A stretch of 64,000 nt of DNA from Sipunculus nudus (taxonomy: Eukaryota > Annelida > Sipuncula > Golfingiida > Sipunculidae): assembly GCA_026874595.1 (NCBI GenBank), contig CM049309.1, forward strand, positions 92,092,723-92,156,722, in the 5' to 3' direction. Each line of letters begins with the position of its first letter. Position 1 is the stretch's first letter. Position numbers and translations under genes: made by a program. Below, piece after piece: positions 34,398 to 45,555 of the stretch. The notes below the pieces were generated by a model that searched no databases, was not told the DNA's origin, and was given only the letters and a program-made list of their open reading frames with translations.

Positions 34398-35520
34398 TTA
34401 GTTCAGCTGACTAAAAGTCAACTGAGGTATAGTGATGGCGCTTTGTCTGTCGTCTGTCCGACCGTCCCGTTAGCAGGTCAGAAATCGTATGTGTAAGGGC
34501 TATGAACATGACACCGTGTAATCAGAGATTCTAAAAAGATCTACTAGAAAAGCTGAAATGTGGGCACTGTAACCTATTTTCTTTTAGTTACAGGGCGTGT
34601 TTAAGTACCCAAGAAATAATATAAAGTACATGCAAATAACCGGATATCTCAAGTTAGGTTTGATCAATTGATCTTTAAATCAGGATACATCTTAGATAGC
34701 TTTTTCTTGTATGTTTTTTGTGCCGTTTTATACCTCCATAAATTAGTGTGAGTTAAAATCTAAAAAAAATAAAATCTAATCAGCAGGTTCCCTTTATATT
34801 GTGTACATGAACTGATATGAATTATAGGATTAAGCCTATTCGAATTGGGGTTATGACGTTCACAATATTCATATTTAGTGAAAAACTGATAAAAAATATA
34901 TTTCTGCAGAATGGATGGATTGATTAGTAAGAAAATCAGAATGCTGTAAGTACAAGGATGGTAAGTTCTCAGATTTGAAACCTTGAGCGTCAATGTCAAA
35001 CTGCCGTCAATTAAGGATAGTTACTTTTAATTTAAAATTAATTTCTTATTTCTTAATTAATAAGTACTTTTAACGCCACACTTTCTTCTCAGAAACTTCT
35101 TACTAGGAAATAAAGGGATAAAACCGGGAGATTTTTTCTTTTACAAGGTCAAAGGTTAAGGTTACAGTGTCCACTTCTATAGAAACATACTTTATCATTT
35201 AATGCCAAACTTTGCATTCCAGACCTTCCATCGTTCACGTATGTACCGTAAATGCCAACAAGGGAAGATTGCTATTTAATTTGAGGCCACAATATTAAAG
35301 GTCAAGATCATAGAATATCTTATTTTATAAACTTCTGGGTACATTTTAAGCCAACCTTTTATCCAAAATCTTCAATCTTTCTATTTGGCTCAGTAGGAGA
35401 AGAATCCTAAGAATTTTCACAACATCAAAAGTCAAGTTCACATGACTCACTTTAAGAAAAAGCTCATAAAATGTACTTATAGAAAAATCGAGCCGACCAT
35501 CGAAACCCATTGGTCCCTTG
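34398..35520 (+). mobile_element. Diverged copy of the dispersed family
   Basis: Starts TTAGTTCAGCTGACTAAAAG and GCGCTTTGTCTGTCGTCTGT. The interior keeps ACAAGGTCAAAGGTTAAGGT near 35145. It ends GAGCCGACCATCG, AACCCATTGGTC, CCTTG before a T run. It is in the same orientation as the copies at 31008 and 33075, inside the same intron. Confidence 0.65.
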
Positions 35521-36472
35521 TTTTTCAAATTTGCTATTTTGTCGTTTTCTGCTCTTTATGTGACTGCTTGAGGTCACCTCGTGATATAATATCATGACTG
35601 AAATCCCTGAATAACATCATATTTAAAATCGATTGGTGGCTTCGCTTGATTACGAAGGACAAACATGTAGTGGTTAAATACTGTTGGGTCACATTCGGTG
35701 CAGGTAAACCGCTGCTTTTCAGTGTGTCAGAATTACGTTTGGTTTCTTTGAGCGACGTCCTAGGTAAAATATAAAATCTCTGCAGTCCCGTTTATTGTAG
35801 GGTGTGAATTGGTCAACACGTTATCAAACATCGGTGGCAGCATTGTGTGCACAATAAAATAATGATTCACGTATAGTGTAGTCAATACTTTCAGATACAA
35901 CATGCAAAGTATTCCTTTGAAAAGATTTCCAGAAAAAAGTGATCTTGTCAAATCGTGTGGGGATGTGAGGTCTTTGAACGCCTTACCAAAGATATGCAAA
36001 CTTCTCGGTCACGCTCCTGTACATCCCCCCTTCCATCCACCTCCCGCCTTGCTTGTTCCTCTTCCACGGTGATGGTGTCCTTTTTTAAGCGTCAGGCAGT
36101 TTCTGTGTTTGCATCTTCCGAATTCCGTAACATTACATCCCCATCATTAAATATTTCGTTAAATATGTGCAGTGTTTAGATATTTTTGTCGTGCATGTTT
36201 TCACTGCCTCTTTCTTTGGGAGAAATAGGTAGAATGGAAGGTTTTCATGTGATAAAGTACTGAATGCGGTCCATTAACATAAATCACCACTAGTATTTTT
36301 AAGTCATTGAATATACTTACATTAGAAATAAGTACATTCTGCTATCACTTGGATTATGAGTAGTCACAGTAATGATGTTGGTCACAGTGGTAGCAGTAGA
36401 GGTGGGAAGTGTTTTTTTTAAGTTTCAGCTATTGTTGGAATTTCACTCATGCTATGACGTCATCATTTACAG
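35521..36472 (+). other. End of last intron, no gene
   Basis: Unique AT-rich sequence ending in tcatcatttacag at 36472. No exon recognised. Confidence 0.5.
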
Positions 36473-36488
36473 GAACAGAAAACGATAA
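36473..36488 (+). CDS. Tentative last exon: very short basic cytoplasmic tail
   Basis: Splicing the transmembrane exon (phase 2) directly to the AG at 36472 gives R-N-R-K-R and then TAA at 36486-36488, so the tail would be CFRCRSRNRKR. This is short but basic, as expected just inside the membrane. If an unseen exon changes the phase, the same acceptor in phase 1 would read TENDKDVSCEDKNKGEDP to a TAA at 36529-36531. The choice cannot be settled from sequence alone. Support is the acceptor, in-frame closure and downstream polyadenylation signals. Confidence 0.4.
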
Positions 36489-37506
36489 AGACGTCTCGTG
36501 CGAAGATAAGAACAAAGGCGAGGATCCATAAAAACACATCACAGTCCTGACCATAAAAACACATCACAGTCCTGACATATATACTGAGGAAAAACGAGGA
36601 CCCTGGATTACACATGGACCACGAGTCACCAATACTAGATTCTTAGATGTTTATTTCTGTGTCTGTGATCATACGCTTCATTGGTAGAGAGGATTTTTAG
36701 CTACAATGCAATCAAGAAATGCGAATGCAACCCGCTTTACACTAGTCGCATTAGCAGACAAAGACGGTAAATGAAATGCCCGCGGTTTATCTGTGGCATG
36801 CATCGTGTTGAGTTTATCAGAATGATGATAGGCGGCGCTGCTGTAAACGAAATAGTTCCACAACTAAATAGGGCATTGCAAGTGCAAACGGAAACAACAA
36901 TAACTTCCGTTATAAAGAAAGGCAACCATAGTCATATGGTTTTTAATTTAACATTTTGGCTTAGCCGTGATAAGTATATGCATGCGCACTATGTGAAAGT
37001 GAGATTTAAAATATCCGAGGGTCAGGAATGTGCAAGCAGCTTTCATGCATTCATCGTTGAAGTACATAATATACATGTAAATTATGAGGACCACATCAAG
37101 CCCGAAATCATCAGATACTCGTGGAGCCACGACGCTAGATGCTTCTGTTTCATTTGGTATAAGTCACTGGTATATTAACCATGTGAAAGGAACAACCCGC
37201 ACAGCCAATCTCAACTCGTAAGCTGCCAGTCTATAATGTTCATTGCTGTATATACTTCTTTGCTGTATTTATTACATATGTAAATAGTTTTCAGTACTTC
37301 AGCTGCCGATGTATCACTGGCAGATATTTTATAACGATGCACGCCTTTCTGCGCCTGCACACGGAATAATTTAAGTAATCTACTGGTGATATCGCAGCAC
37401 AATATTATACCTCAATGTCAGTGTGCTACATACATGCCTGTTATTGTGAATGGAAAGTTTTATGAACTCTATGAGTGAGTACTTAAAGTATATATATAAA
37501 ATTTCA

Positions 37507-37540
<34 letters not shown>

Positions 37541-37870
37541 ATATATTATATTATATTGAAATATATATGATAATTTGTACCTATGAATTTTTTATTGTTA
37601 TTTAAGATAATGATATGCACGACTGACACGTGACACATGCAAATTAAGGTTAATGATGGGACAACAGGCATGAGCTTATTTGTGGGGTAAGGGGCCGGGC
37701 ACGCTAAGAGACATCGGGGTCAGTGATGGGGCAGCATGCATAAGCTTACTGGACGGGTAGGCTGGGGTTTAAATATACTATAACCTTCTCTTGCCGAAGT
37801 CGAATATTTATGAATGTGATTGAATGTATACTTGTTTTGTGAATAAATGTATAGGTTTTATCAGTCCTGT
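36489..37870 (+). other. Probable 3' UTR with polyadenylation signals
   Basis: If the last exon is right, the UTR starts with a 26-bp direct duplication (about 36526-36576, containing CATAAAAACACATCACAGTC). It contains (TA)n tracts forming a palindrome flanked by TTTCAATATA / TATTGAAA (37501-37565). AATAAA is at 37842-37847, followed by T/G-rich sequence; a second AATAAA is at 37947. The 135-codon frame at 36771 inside it resembles nothing known. Confidence 0.4.
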
Positions 37871-38350
37871 GTTTTTATGTCCAAATACTGTATGACTGAA
37901 ATATTTTAATATTGTGCGGAAATCTATTTGTTAATATATTCTGTGAATAAAAAAAAATATCTGCTGATTGAACATGCAAATTAAATGTGAGAACAACGGG
38001 TCCTTAACAGTATGCCATACTCGGAATATACCAAATAAATAAATGACAATGATCCACTAATTGGTCACGTACGTATGTATGTGAATTTTGCTCAACAAAG
38101 TAAAGCCTACAATTAACCCTCCAATTTAATAAATATACAGCCACGCTGGATTTAACTGACGTCCCAAGTGTGAAATTTATGCTGCCCATTATTTTGCTGC
38201 TTTATTTTTAAGGGTTTGTAGAACGGCTATATTTAGCTCAATAGACTCAAAGTAGATATAGGCTATAGTAGAAATGGATGACCCTATTGCCATCGTTCAT
38301 CTAGCTGTCCGTTTGTAGAGCACAATCCGTAACCAACTGATACAGAAACC
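37871..38350. other. Intergenic, no gene
   Basis: AT-rich unique sequence. Nothing recognised apart from the second AATAAA at 37947. Confidence 0.5.
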
Positions 38351-38354
38351 TCAC

Positions 38355-38925
38355 ACGAGGTGAATGTGACATGTCCAATGTCATTGTTGATAACTTTCAC
38401 CAGAAAATGTGACATGTCCAATGTCATTGTAGATAATTTTAATCTGTGAATGTGACATGTCCAGTTCATTGTAGATAACTTTCATCGGTGAATCTGACAT
38501 GTCCAGTGTAAGTGAAGATAACTTTAATCAGTGAATGTGACAATGTCTAATGTCATTGTAGATAACTTTAATCTGTGAATGTGACATGTCCAATGTCATT
38601 GTAGATAACTTTCACCAGAGAATGTGACATGTCCAATGTCATTGTAAATAACTTTCATCAGTGAATGTGACATGTCCAATTTCATTGTAGATAACTTTCA
38701 TCGGTGAATCTGACATGTCCAGTGTAAGTGAAGATAACTTTAATCAGTGAACGTGACATGTCCAAAGTCATTGTAGATAACCTTCATCAGTGAATGTGAC
38801 AAGTCCAATGTCTTTATAGATAACTTTAATCAGTGAATGTGATATGTCCAATGTCATTGTAGATAACTTTAATCAGTGAATGTGATATGTCCAATGTCAT
38901 TGTAGATAACTTTCATCATACAAAC
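38355..38925. repeat. 43-bp minisatellite, about 13 copies
   Basis: Units like GTGAATGTGACATGTCCAAT followed by GTCATTGTAGATAACTTTAA. Some units are shortened or alternate between TTTAATCA and TTTCATCA endings. Confidence 0.95.
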
Positions 38926-39049
38926 TCATGAAGTATGTTTTTAGACTATCTCATCAACTTAAAATCATGAAGTGCCCGCCAGGTTCAAGATGTCGATTAG
39001 AGGACGGGACCAGCCCTAATTCTGAAATAAAATCTCTTGAGAAAAAATA

Positions 39050-39078
39050 TATTATATATACATATAATATATATAGGA

Positions 39079-39158
<80 letters not shown>

Positions 39159-39300
39159 TCCTAAGTAGATTCCTTTGCCCGTAGTATAGTGCTCGATACA
39201 GCTTAGGTAGATCAGATTAACTAACGGTATCGGCAGCGGCGTGAAACTCCAGTTATAACACGATGCTCCAGCGGGCTTAACGTTTAATGTTATATATATA

Positions 39301-39353
<53 letters not shown>
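39050..39353. repeat. Two long (TA)n microsatellites
   Basis: TA runs at about 39084-39157 and 39291-39353, separated by about 130 bp of unique sequence. Confidence 0.97.
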
Positions 39354-39356
<3 letters not shown>

Positions 39357-41038
39357 CTTACTACTATAAAAAAGGAGACTTCTCAGACGATCTTAAAAAA
39401 TGAAAGTGTCAATTAAAATACTTACGATTGTTATTGGCATATTTCAAGGATAAATATCGTTACTTATATATTAGTGCCGTAACAGATAATGATAAAATTG
39501 CCTACATTAGACAACAACAACAAAATTAAACACAGAACGATATCACATTGCAATTACACCTCTACTGTATAAGTATGTGATTTTAAATGGTAGCTTTTGA
39601 AAACATTAAAAGGAGATGGAACTAAGGGACTGTGTTCTGATCATATCATCCATGGTTCTCGTTAATTATTCGTTTTATTATCACTTTTATTCAATGCCTT
39701 TACATGGATTTACGGCTAATGGTCTACTTGAATCTGTTATCAATACCAAAGAATTCCATGGTAACTTTATCAAACAGTGAAAATTATGAAGGTGTCTATT
39801 TGTGCAGTAGCTTTTGTCAACTCTGAGAATTAATCCTTAAACAATGCCGTAATCAACTTCAGACATCATATGTCCAGATTGCATTTAAAACGCAACACTC
39901 CATTATAGTGTTTATGTCTGCACACTAAATGACCCATGGTTCCAAGGTATACTGTTGTTTAACAGGCGGTGAAGTGTAGGTCGATCTGTGATCATCATTG
40001 GCTTGTTGTTTGAGACAGAGAGTACGCGTGAGACAGAGAAGCAAACTGGCGGATTTCTGACGGATTATGACAAGGCGGTATATTATCCCCGTTGCTCTTT
40101 AGTGTTTACATGCGTGTGTTAGTGGGAAGATAAGGTGAGAGGCTGATATGCTGTTATATATGCGGTTAGTCTTTTGTCCATTCCGGAGTAGGTTACAAGA
40201 AAATTATTGGTCAGGAATAAAAAGTTACATATAATCCCTATAGCACCACTTGTATAATGATCCGAACTTGAGTTTATAATTTAAAATTTAATTGAAATAT
40301 GACTTGTCTGATTACGTAGATTATAATGAGAAACATAGGTGATTTTGTCTTTACTTTTAATTAATAGCTGATTTGGCACTTTGGAATATTTTCACCTGTT
40401 TTTGAATGTACTTTTTTCCCAATTTAGCTGTCCTTTCTACGGGAGGACTCACGGGTGCATGTGTTTGATTCCTTTTACATAATATCCATGGAGATCTCGA
40501 GAAACTCACTTTGGAGCATTGGCTTAGATCCGTTATTATTCTGTTATTATTCAAATCTATTTGCCTAATGGCCGAGTATTTTGCAAGAATGTCTGCAAAT
40601 ATATTTGCAAATATAAAAAAAATATAACTTTGTTAATCAAGCATGGAAAGGCAAATATTCATATTTTTATTATTTAATTTTTTTTGGTAGAGGTAATTGC
40701 CTCCATTTTGTAATGCTTGCTTAACTATTACTATGTACATCTGCAGACTTCCATTTCGGTTCCGGACTACGTGACAGGAGCTTTCACCCGGTTATCCTGG
40801 TGTCAACCAGGGTCGGTGTACCACTCCTGCGGGTCCAGGGTGTGTCATCCCCATTGCTGGGTCATAACACCGAGGAACCCCCGAAAGGCGCACTCGTTTC
40901 TGAGTGAAACATGAACCTTATATAAAAAAATCACGTAAGCGTGATGAACACTAATTTTGTAATGGAGATAAAAAAAAATTCAGACACTATGCAGCGTGAA
41001 ATGTCTAGGGGAATGAATAAAGAAGTCAGTGGTTTTTT
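39354..41038. other. Intergenic, no gene recognised
   Basis: Mostly AT-rich. A GC-rich island at 40740-40915 has a 65-codon Cys-containing frame and a small hairpin (CACTC/GAGTG), but no domain or splice evidence. Confidence 0.5.
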
Positions 41039-41675
41039 TGTCAACAAATAACTATAATTTATTCTTAAAACAACCCTAACATTACAATACACTAAATCAA
41101 TACAATTATACAGTAAAACAGCGGTATAACAACAAATCAATACAATCACACAGAAAAATAATCAATGTGCACAGTACCTGGATACCAACACCGTCACAAC
41201 GATAAGTTCCTTATGCTCTCGGAGAATGACAGTTCATTGTAAAACTCTTGTATCAATCCAGAAAGTAAACTGAAGTCCAAATGCACAAAATCCAGGAGAA
41301 ACTCTGAAGAAAATCTATAATTGCCGCACACGTCGGATAAGGTTCCAGAAACTGACACACGCTTCTGCGTCCGCTGGAAAACTTCTCTGCTCTCTGCCCT
41401 TTCTCTAAAACACAGCCCCTTTATATACTCTTCATCCCAAGCCGAGAATTTTCTACTTCTAGAACAGTCTATAAGAACTTACACAACACAGTAAACACGC
41501 GCAGAGACACACCATGTTTACACGTGACTCACGACCAGGCGAGAAAGCCCAAGGCCAGCATGGCAACGAGAGTTCAACAAGTACGGATTAAACATAGAAT
41601 GCAACAAACGGCCCGGCGAGGGTGTCACAACACGAGTTACGCCCGTGTCACACAACAAAAAGAGCACCTGTAACA
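41039..41675 (-). mobile_element. Probable solo LTR
   Basis: On the minus strand this 637-bp unit starts TGTTACAGG and ends GTTGACA, so it has TG...CA ends. Inside, in transcription order, are a TATA box in TATATAAAGGGGC (41415-41427) and AATAAA (41058-41063), the layout of an LTR. No primer-binding site, polypurine tract, second LTR or retroelement protein is present nearby. The 5-bp flanks do not match, and the region after the poly-A signal is unusually short, so the call is moderate. Confidence 0.45.
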
Positions 41676-41744
41676 CTGTTTGGCAAAGTCTCACCATTAA
41701 GTATGTAGAGCGCTCATCCTGGTTGGGAGTCGACCATGACAATC

Positions 41745-41820
41745 TTACCGCCTCGGCTGAGATTCGAACTCACGATCTCTCGGCTTTGAGTCCCGCGCTC
41801 TAAGCCTGCAACAGAAGCCG
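41745..41820 (-). repeat. tRNA-like SINE head or tRNA relic
   Basis: Minus strand: TTAGAGCGCGGGACTCAAAG, then GATCGTGAGTTCGAATCTCA and GCCGAGG. GTTCGAATC is a consensus B box and TTAGAGCGC resembles the 3' part of a D-arm, but the 5' half of a tRNA is not intact and the acceptor stem does not close. This fits a tRNA-derived SINE rather than a working tRNA. It lies about 70 bp upstream of the LTR-like unit on the same strand. Confidence 0.4.
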
Positions 41821-42879
41821 TTCTGTTTACCTGAATATTTCTGACTATTAAAATTATTTATTTGATGTGCTTTGTCGCAACCTTCAGTATCTCAAAGCGT
41901 TGAAAACAACAATAAGATGAGTAAACATCAAGTTGTAGTAGATGCCAGGTTACCCAGGATCAATGTTTTGATCTTCATCTTTGCAAGCATTGCTGAGAAA
42001 TGTTAAGTATGAATTTTCAGATAAACGTATACAGATTTATAGGTAATTGAGAATTTATTTATCCGTGACACGTCAAATTTTTATTCAATGGGAAGTAACT
42101 ATTTGCCTAACATGATGGCAGCTGTAGGTGCCACTAGTATTTGGTAACCAACATATGACTGATCAGTAAGCCCATCAACTTTCAGGATTGCTGAGAAATA
42201 TTAGTTTTTGTGTGAATTTTCACTGTTAATTGGCGTATAATGTCAGTATGTCGCAAATTAAGAAATTGCGGGGCTATCATTCCTCCTGACAACAACACAT
42301 GTTTGAATGAACATTACTCTTGTATTACCTTTTCAGTTAAAACATTTATTTGATAAAACAGTTGGGGGAAAAATAAAGGTGGCATAATCAGTGTTGTGAA
42401 CCTGCTGAGGATATTCTACGAATAACATAAGTTTCATGGCGATCAGTATGGCTATATTACGAAATATGAATTTCTTCATGAAATGAACTAATAATGACAA
42501 TTAACAGGTCCTTGGCATGTTGCTCTTAATGAACTCTCAGTAGGAAGTGACTGGATCTGAAGTCAAAATTTTCGAAGTTTAATGTTGTGAAATGTGCCCG
42601 TGTAACACCCCGACTACACGATAAAGGAAACAGCCATCGTTATTGCTAAGCATTTCTGAAACAGAGCTCAGTAAACAAAAGTCAAAATCCAAAAAAAAAT
42701 CACTACCAATCATATAATTATCAAAGCCAATGTTTCCGTGTGTTTGTAATCATATATGGAAATCGTTAATTATCCTACATATATGTCAAATTTAATGGTA
42801 ATTCGTATGTCCATTTAATCAAAATTTCACTAAAAGTATTCATCAAATTGCACTAATTAACTTTGAAAAAAACTTCAAG
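41821..42879. other. Intergenic, no gene
   Basis: AT-rich unique sequence with no supported feature. Confidence 0.5.
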
Positions 42880-42961
42880 CTTCTGAGGGGGGCACATCCA
42901 CCCCCCTGTTCGAGCTAGCGCGAATATTGCCGCTTTCGCGCCAAACTTTTCTACGCCACTA
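42880..42961 (-). mobile_element. Possible hAT-like element end
   Basis: Read on the minus strand it begins AGTGGCGTAGAAAAGTTTGG and reaches a G/C-rich GGGGGGTGGATGTGCCCCCC hairpin. This resembles the end of a non-autonomous hAT element. The opposite end was not found. Confidence 0.35.
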
Positions 42962-43309
42962 CTTTGGAGGCCTCAAAACAGCTAGACTATGATTACCCAT
43001 ATACTGTGGTTTAATTAAAGACTTTGAGCACCCTGGAATTATAAGATTTATAGTGTACAATACAATGTCTGTTCGTTCATATAATTTGCAAAGGCGAACA
43101 TAATTGTACTTATATTCTCAATTCAAAGAGGCACATGAAGGCACATAAAGATATACAAGTTTGATCAGCTAAGATCAGTTAAAATATGTACATATGTATA
43201 CATTTTTAACATTAATGTATATATATATTAACTGTTGATTAAGAATTTTATTTTATTTATGCATGTTATCTTTATATTTTTTAATGACAGTAACATGTAA
43301 CTATCAGTT
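42962..43309. other. Intergenic, no gene
   Basis: AT-rich sequence with no feature. Confidence 0.5.
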
Positions 43310-44042
43310 TAGTGCAGTAGAAACTGCAAAACGTGTATTAATGATCAAATTCGTACAGCAGAAACTGCGTCATGTGCAACGACCCATTTAGAACAAAAGA
43401 AACTGCGAAAAGGGATGTTTCCATGAGTGCGCATACGCGGGAAAAATCGCTCATATCTGATTTTTCAACTGGGGTGTAATGGGTCCGTCAGCGTATAGGC
43501 CTATGCGTATGTGCGCATATGTGTGAAAATCCCCACAGGAGCGTTTTCCACGTATACGGTCTGCGTGAATTCAGGGATTCAGGGTAAAATGACGTCATCT
43601 CACCATCTTTTTGTGGAAGGCCTGCTCGATCCACTATACAAATATATTAGTCTGCAAGTTCACGCATATACGCATATACGCGCACATGAAAACACAATTA
43701 TTCTTTCACGTATATATGCACATACGCATATACGTGCACATGGAAACATACCTTACGTATAATGATAAATTTAGTTCAGCATAATCTGCATAGCGTGTAA
43801 TGATCAATTTAGTACAGCATAAAATGCGTAACGTGTAATGCTCCATTAAGTATAGCATAAACAGCGAAACTTTAAATGCTCCATTTAGTACAGCATAAAC
43901 TGCATACGTGCAATGGCCCATTTAGTACAGGAGAAACAGCGAAACGTGTAAGGATCCATTTAGTACAGCAGAAACTGCGTAACGTTTAATGATGCATTTG
44001 ATCTCAGCATAAACTGTAATGATCCATTTAGTACAGCAGATA
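43310..44042. repeat. Interrupted ~38-bp tandem repeat
   Basis: Two blocks (43310-43410 and 43770-44042) of units like AATGATCCATTTAGTACAGC followed by AGAAACTGCGTAACGTGT. They are separated by a stretch rich in CGCATATACGC-type alternating sequence (43640-43750). Units are diverged, so the array is old. Confidence 0.8.
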
Positions 44043-44462
44043 TTTGAGGTCAACAAGTATGGTTACTTGGGATTAATGTCAAACCTGAAATCAGGATGGC
44101 AGGCCCTACATCAGACAACCCACAGAAAAACTGAATTTTCATATAAAAATATCCTTTGAGAATGAAAATAAAACACAAGAAAACAACATGATTCTTCGTT
44201 TTCCGCAAGATTCATTTAATTCCTGTGATACAAAAAAGCGAAAAAAGGATGTATATCTTAGTCTTTGACCTTCTCAGCAATACATTATTTTATGAATGGT
44301 TGGTCAAACGTTTTGTAACGCAAGACGCATAAAATACATACAGTACGGAATATATTATCATTAAATCAAGATATTCATAAAATTATTAGACAATTGTAAG
44401 CATGTTGTACCGAGGGAAAGAAAATAAAGGTAAACCCATGGAGAGGTATGGAGATTCTGGAA

Positions 44463-45500
44463 TCAGCACTGCGTGGTCCATATGAGGCTCGATCGACTGG
44501 TGCTGACATCTGCCGAACCATTCATGTACGAATGGGCGTAGACGTCTTGTCGTTTTATTTTCCTCTGCCCAAAACTGAATATCGTTTTCCGCCATTCCTT
44601 GCTGACCAGGAGTCCAAGGTAAAATTTTCCAGCATAATTTAACGTCAATAAGAATTCTGTTACTATTTTTGCTATTTTGAATGCTTCTGTGTTCACCGGC
44701 AGGGAAGGCATGAAGTAAAGTAATATGTCCACCGTGGCAACCCCAACATGGGGTAAAACTGTTAGAATAAACATGGATGTGATCGCTGTAACCAGAGGGT
44801 GCTGATCTGCGGCCTTTCTCTCAGAATTCTTCGAGTATGCTCTCTGAGAGTGTGAATTAATGTTGTCAGTGGTCAATGCGGTAGTATTTGTGCATAATTT
44901 ATGCGAGATGAGAACAAGGCAAGTGATACTCATGAGACTTGGGATGAGATAAAATGTGATGATATCAAGAATGACGTCGACATACAACTTGAAAAACATT
45001 TGATACCTGGAGGAGCAGCCGCCAAATTGTCTGTCTGTTGTGGCTATAACTAGGACGGGGAAGCATCCGGCGAATGATATGAACAGAACAGACAGATTGA
45101 CCACCATGGCTCGCCCACGGGTACAGATGTCCGGTTTCCGGTCCGGTTTACACACAACGATGTAACACTCCACGATAAGTGCAAGAACAATCCATGAAGA
45201 CATAAGCCGGCTGAAACATTCCAGGAAAACACCGATTCTACAGCTCCAATCATGGCCGCCATACAAGGCCACGTGATCTGGATAGAAAAGTATCCCACGC
45301 GAGATAGATCGGAGCACCTCGAATATCAACACGAGGGTATCCGAGATCGCCAGGACAGCTATGAACACCGAGATCGAGGCTGTTTTGTTCGTCGTCCACG
45401 TGACCAACCGAAGCATGACGAGATTTCCTGCGAGACCTAGCGCCGAGATAACGAGAGTTGTGTAGGTGAACGCTGCCGCTGTCTTATTGTAGGCCACCAT
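44463..45500 (-). CDS. Rhodopsin-class (family A) GPCR, divergent, intronless coding region
   Basis: 345 residues with seven hydrophobic helices: TM1 about 11-33 (GN at 25-26), TM2 about 43-64 (LAISD, D54), TM3 from C87 to about 113, TM4 about 131-153, TM5 about 172-199 (P187), TM6 about 237-262 (LP at 249-250) and TM7 about 274-298. C87 and C162 should form the usual extracellular disulfide. N5 (NKT) is a glycosylation site on a short N-terminus. The DRY triplet is E111-C112-Y113, so the arginine is replaced by Cys. TM7 has KFYLG where NPxxY is expected, and CWxP is TVLP. Overall it resembles invertebrate peptide-type receptors that have expanded in lophotrochozoans; the ligand is unknown. 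The start ATG is the first in frame after a splice acceptor at 45556. Confidence 0.9.
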   Translation of the reverse strand: MVAYNKTAAAFTYTTLVISALGLAGNLVMLRLVTWTTNKTASISVFIAVLAISDTLVLIFEVLRSISRGILFYPDHVALYGGHDWSCRIGVFLECFSRLMSSWIVLALIVECYIVVCKPDRKPDICTRGRAMVVNLSVLFISFAGCFPVLVIATTDRQFGGCSSRYQMFFKLYVDVILDIITFYLIPSLMSITCLVLISHKLCTNTTALTTDNINSHSQRAYSKNSERKAADQHPLVTAITSMFILTVLPHVGVATVDILLYFMPSLPVNTEAFKIAKIVTEFLLTLNYAGKFYLGLLVSKEWRKTIFSFGQRKIKRQDVYAHSYMNGSADVSTSRSSLIWTTQC

Positions 45501-45555
45501 CGTCGTTCGGTGGTCATTAGCAACATCACTTCTCGCGTGCCATCAGGATTTAGTC
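45501..45555 (-). other. GPCR 5' leader exon start with two upstream ATGs
   Basis: On the minus strand CTGTTTTTTTTGCAG is a strong acceptor whose AG is at 45557-45556, so the leader begins at 45555. It contains ATGGCACGCGAGAAGTGA, a five-codon upstream frame, and a second ATG (ATGTTGCTA) that overlaps the receptor start in another frame. At least one non-coding exon must therefore lie further right. Confidence 0.7.

Larger units (their letters stand above)
348..37870 (+). other. SVEP1/polydom-like multidomain transmembrane gene, 5' end outside window
   Basis: Gene model built from exons at 348-524, 788-973, 2275-2532, 2898-3116, 3580-4149, 5706-5867, 18808-18903, 21766-21906, 22270-22440, 23941-24150, 24607-24894, 25596-25793, 26879-27037, 27898-27951 and 29239-29338, with a tentative last exon at 36473. 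About 1,000 residues are visible. All junctions from 348 to the transmembrane exon are phase 1 and each exon begins after AG and ends before GT. Domain order is sushi x2, HYR, sushi, unnamed, GCC2/3, EGF x2, TSP1, sushi, unnamed, GCC2/3, stalk, TM. The sushi domains have six cysteines, as in selectins and SVEP1. Sushi, HYR, GCC2/3 and EGF together match the SVEP1 family; no pentraxin or VWA domain is visible here. A signal peptide and N-terminal domains must lie to the left. The role (cell-surface or matrix adhesion) is inferred from the domains only. Confidence 0.85.

Noticed and set aside
36771-37178. 135-codon plus-strand open frame
   Set aside because: Lies in the probable 3' UTR, has no recognisable domain, and codon use looks random.
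40717-40914. 65-codon Cys-containing frame as a possible small secreted peptide
   Set aside because: No signal peptide, and the GC-rich patch has no splice or poly-A context.
41745-41820. Functional tRNA gene
   Set aside because: Only the T-arm/B box is convincing; the acceptor stem and D-arm cannot be folded properly.
45050-45440. Open frames overlapping the GPCR in other frames
   Set aside because: Shadows of the receptor coding region.
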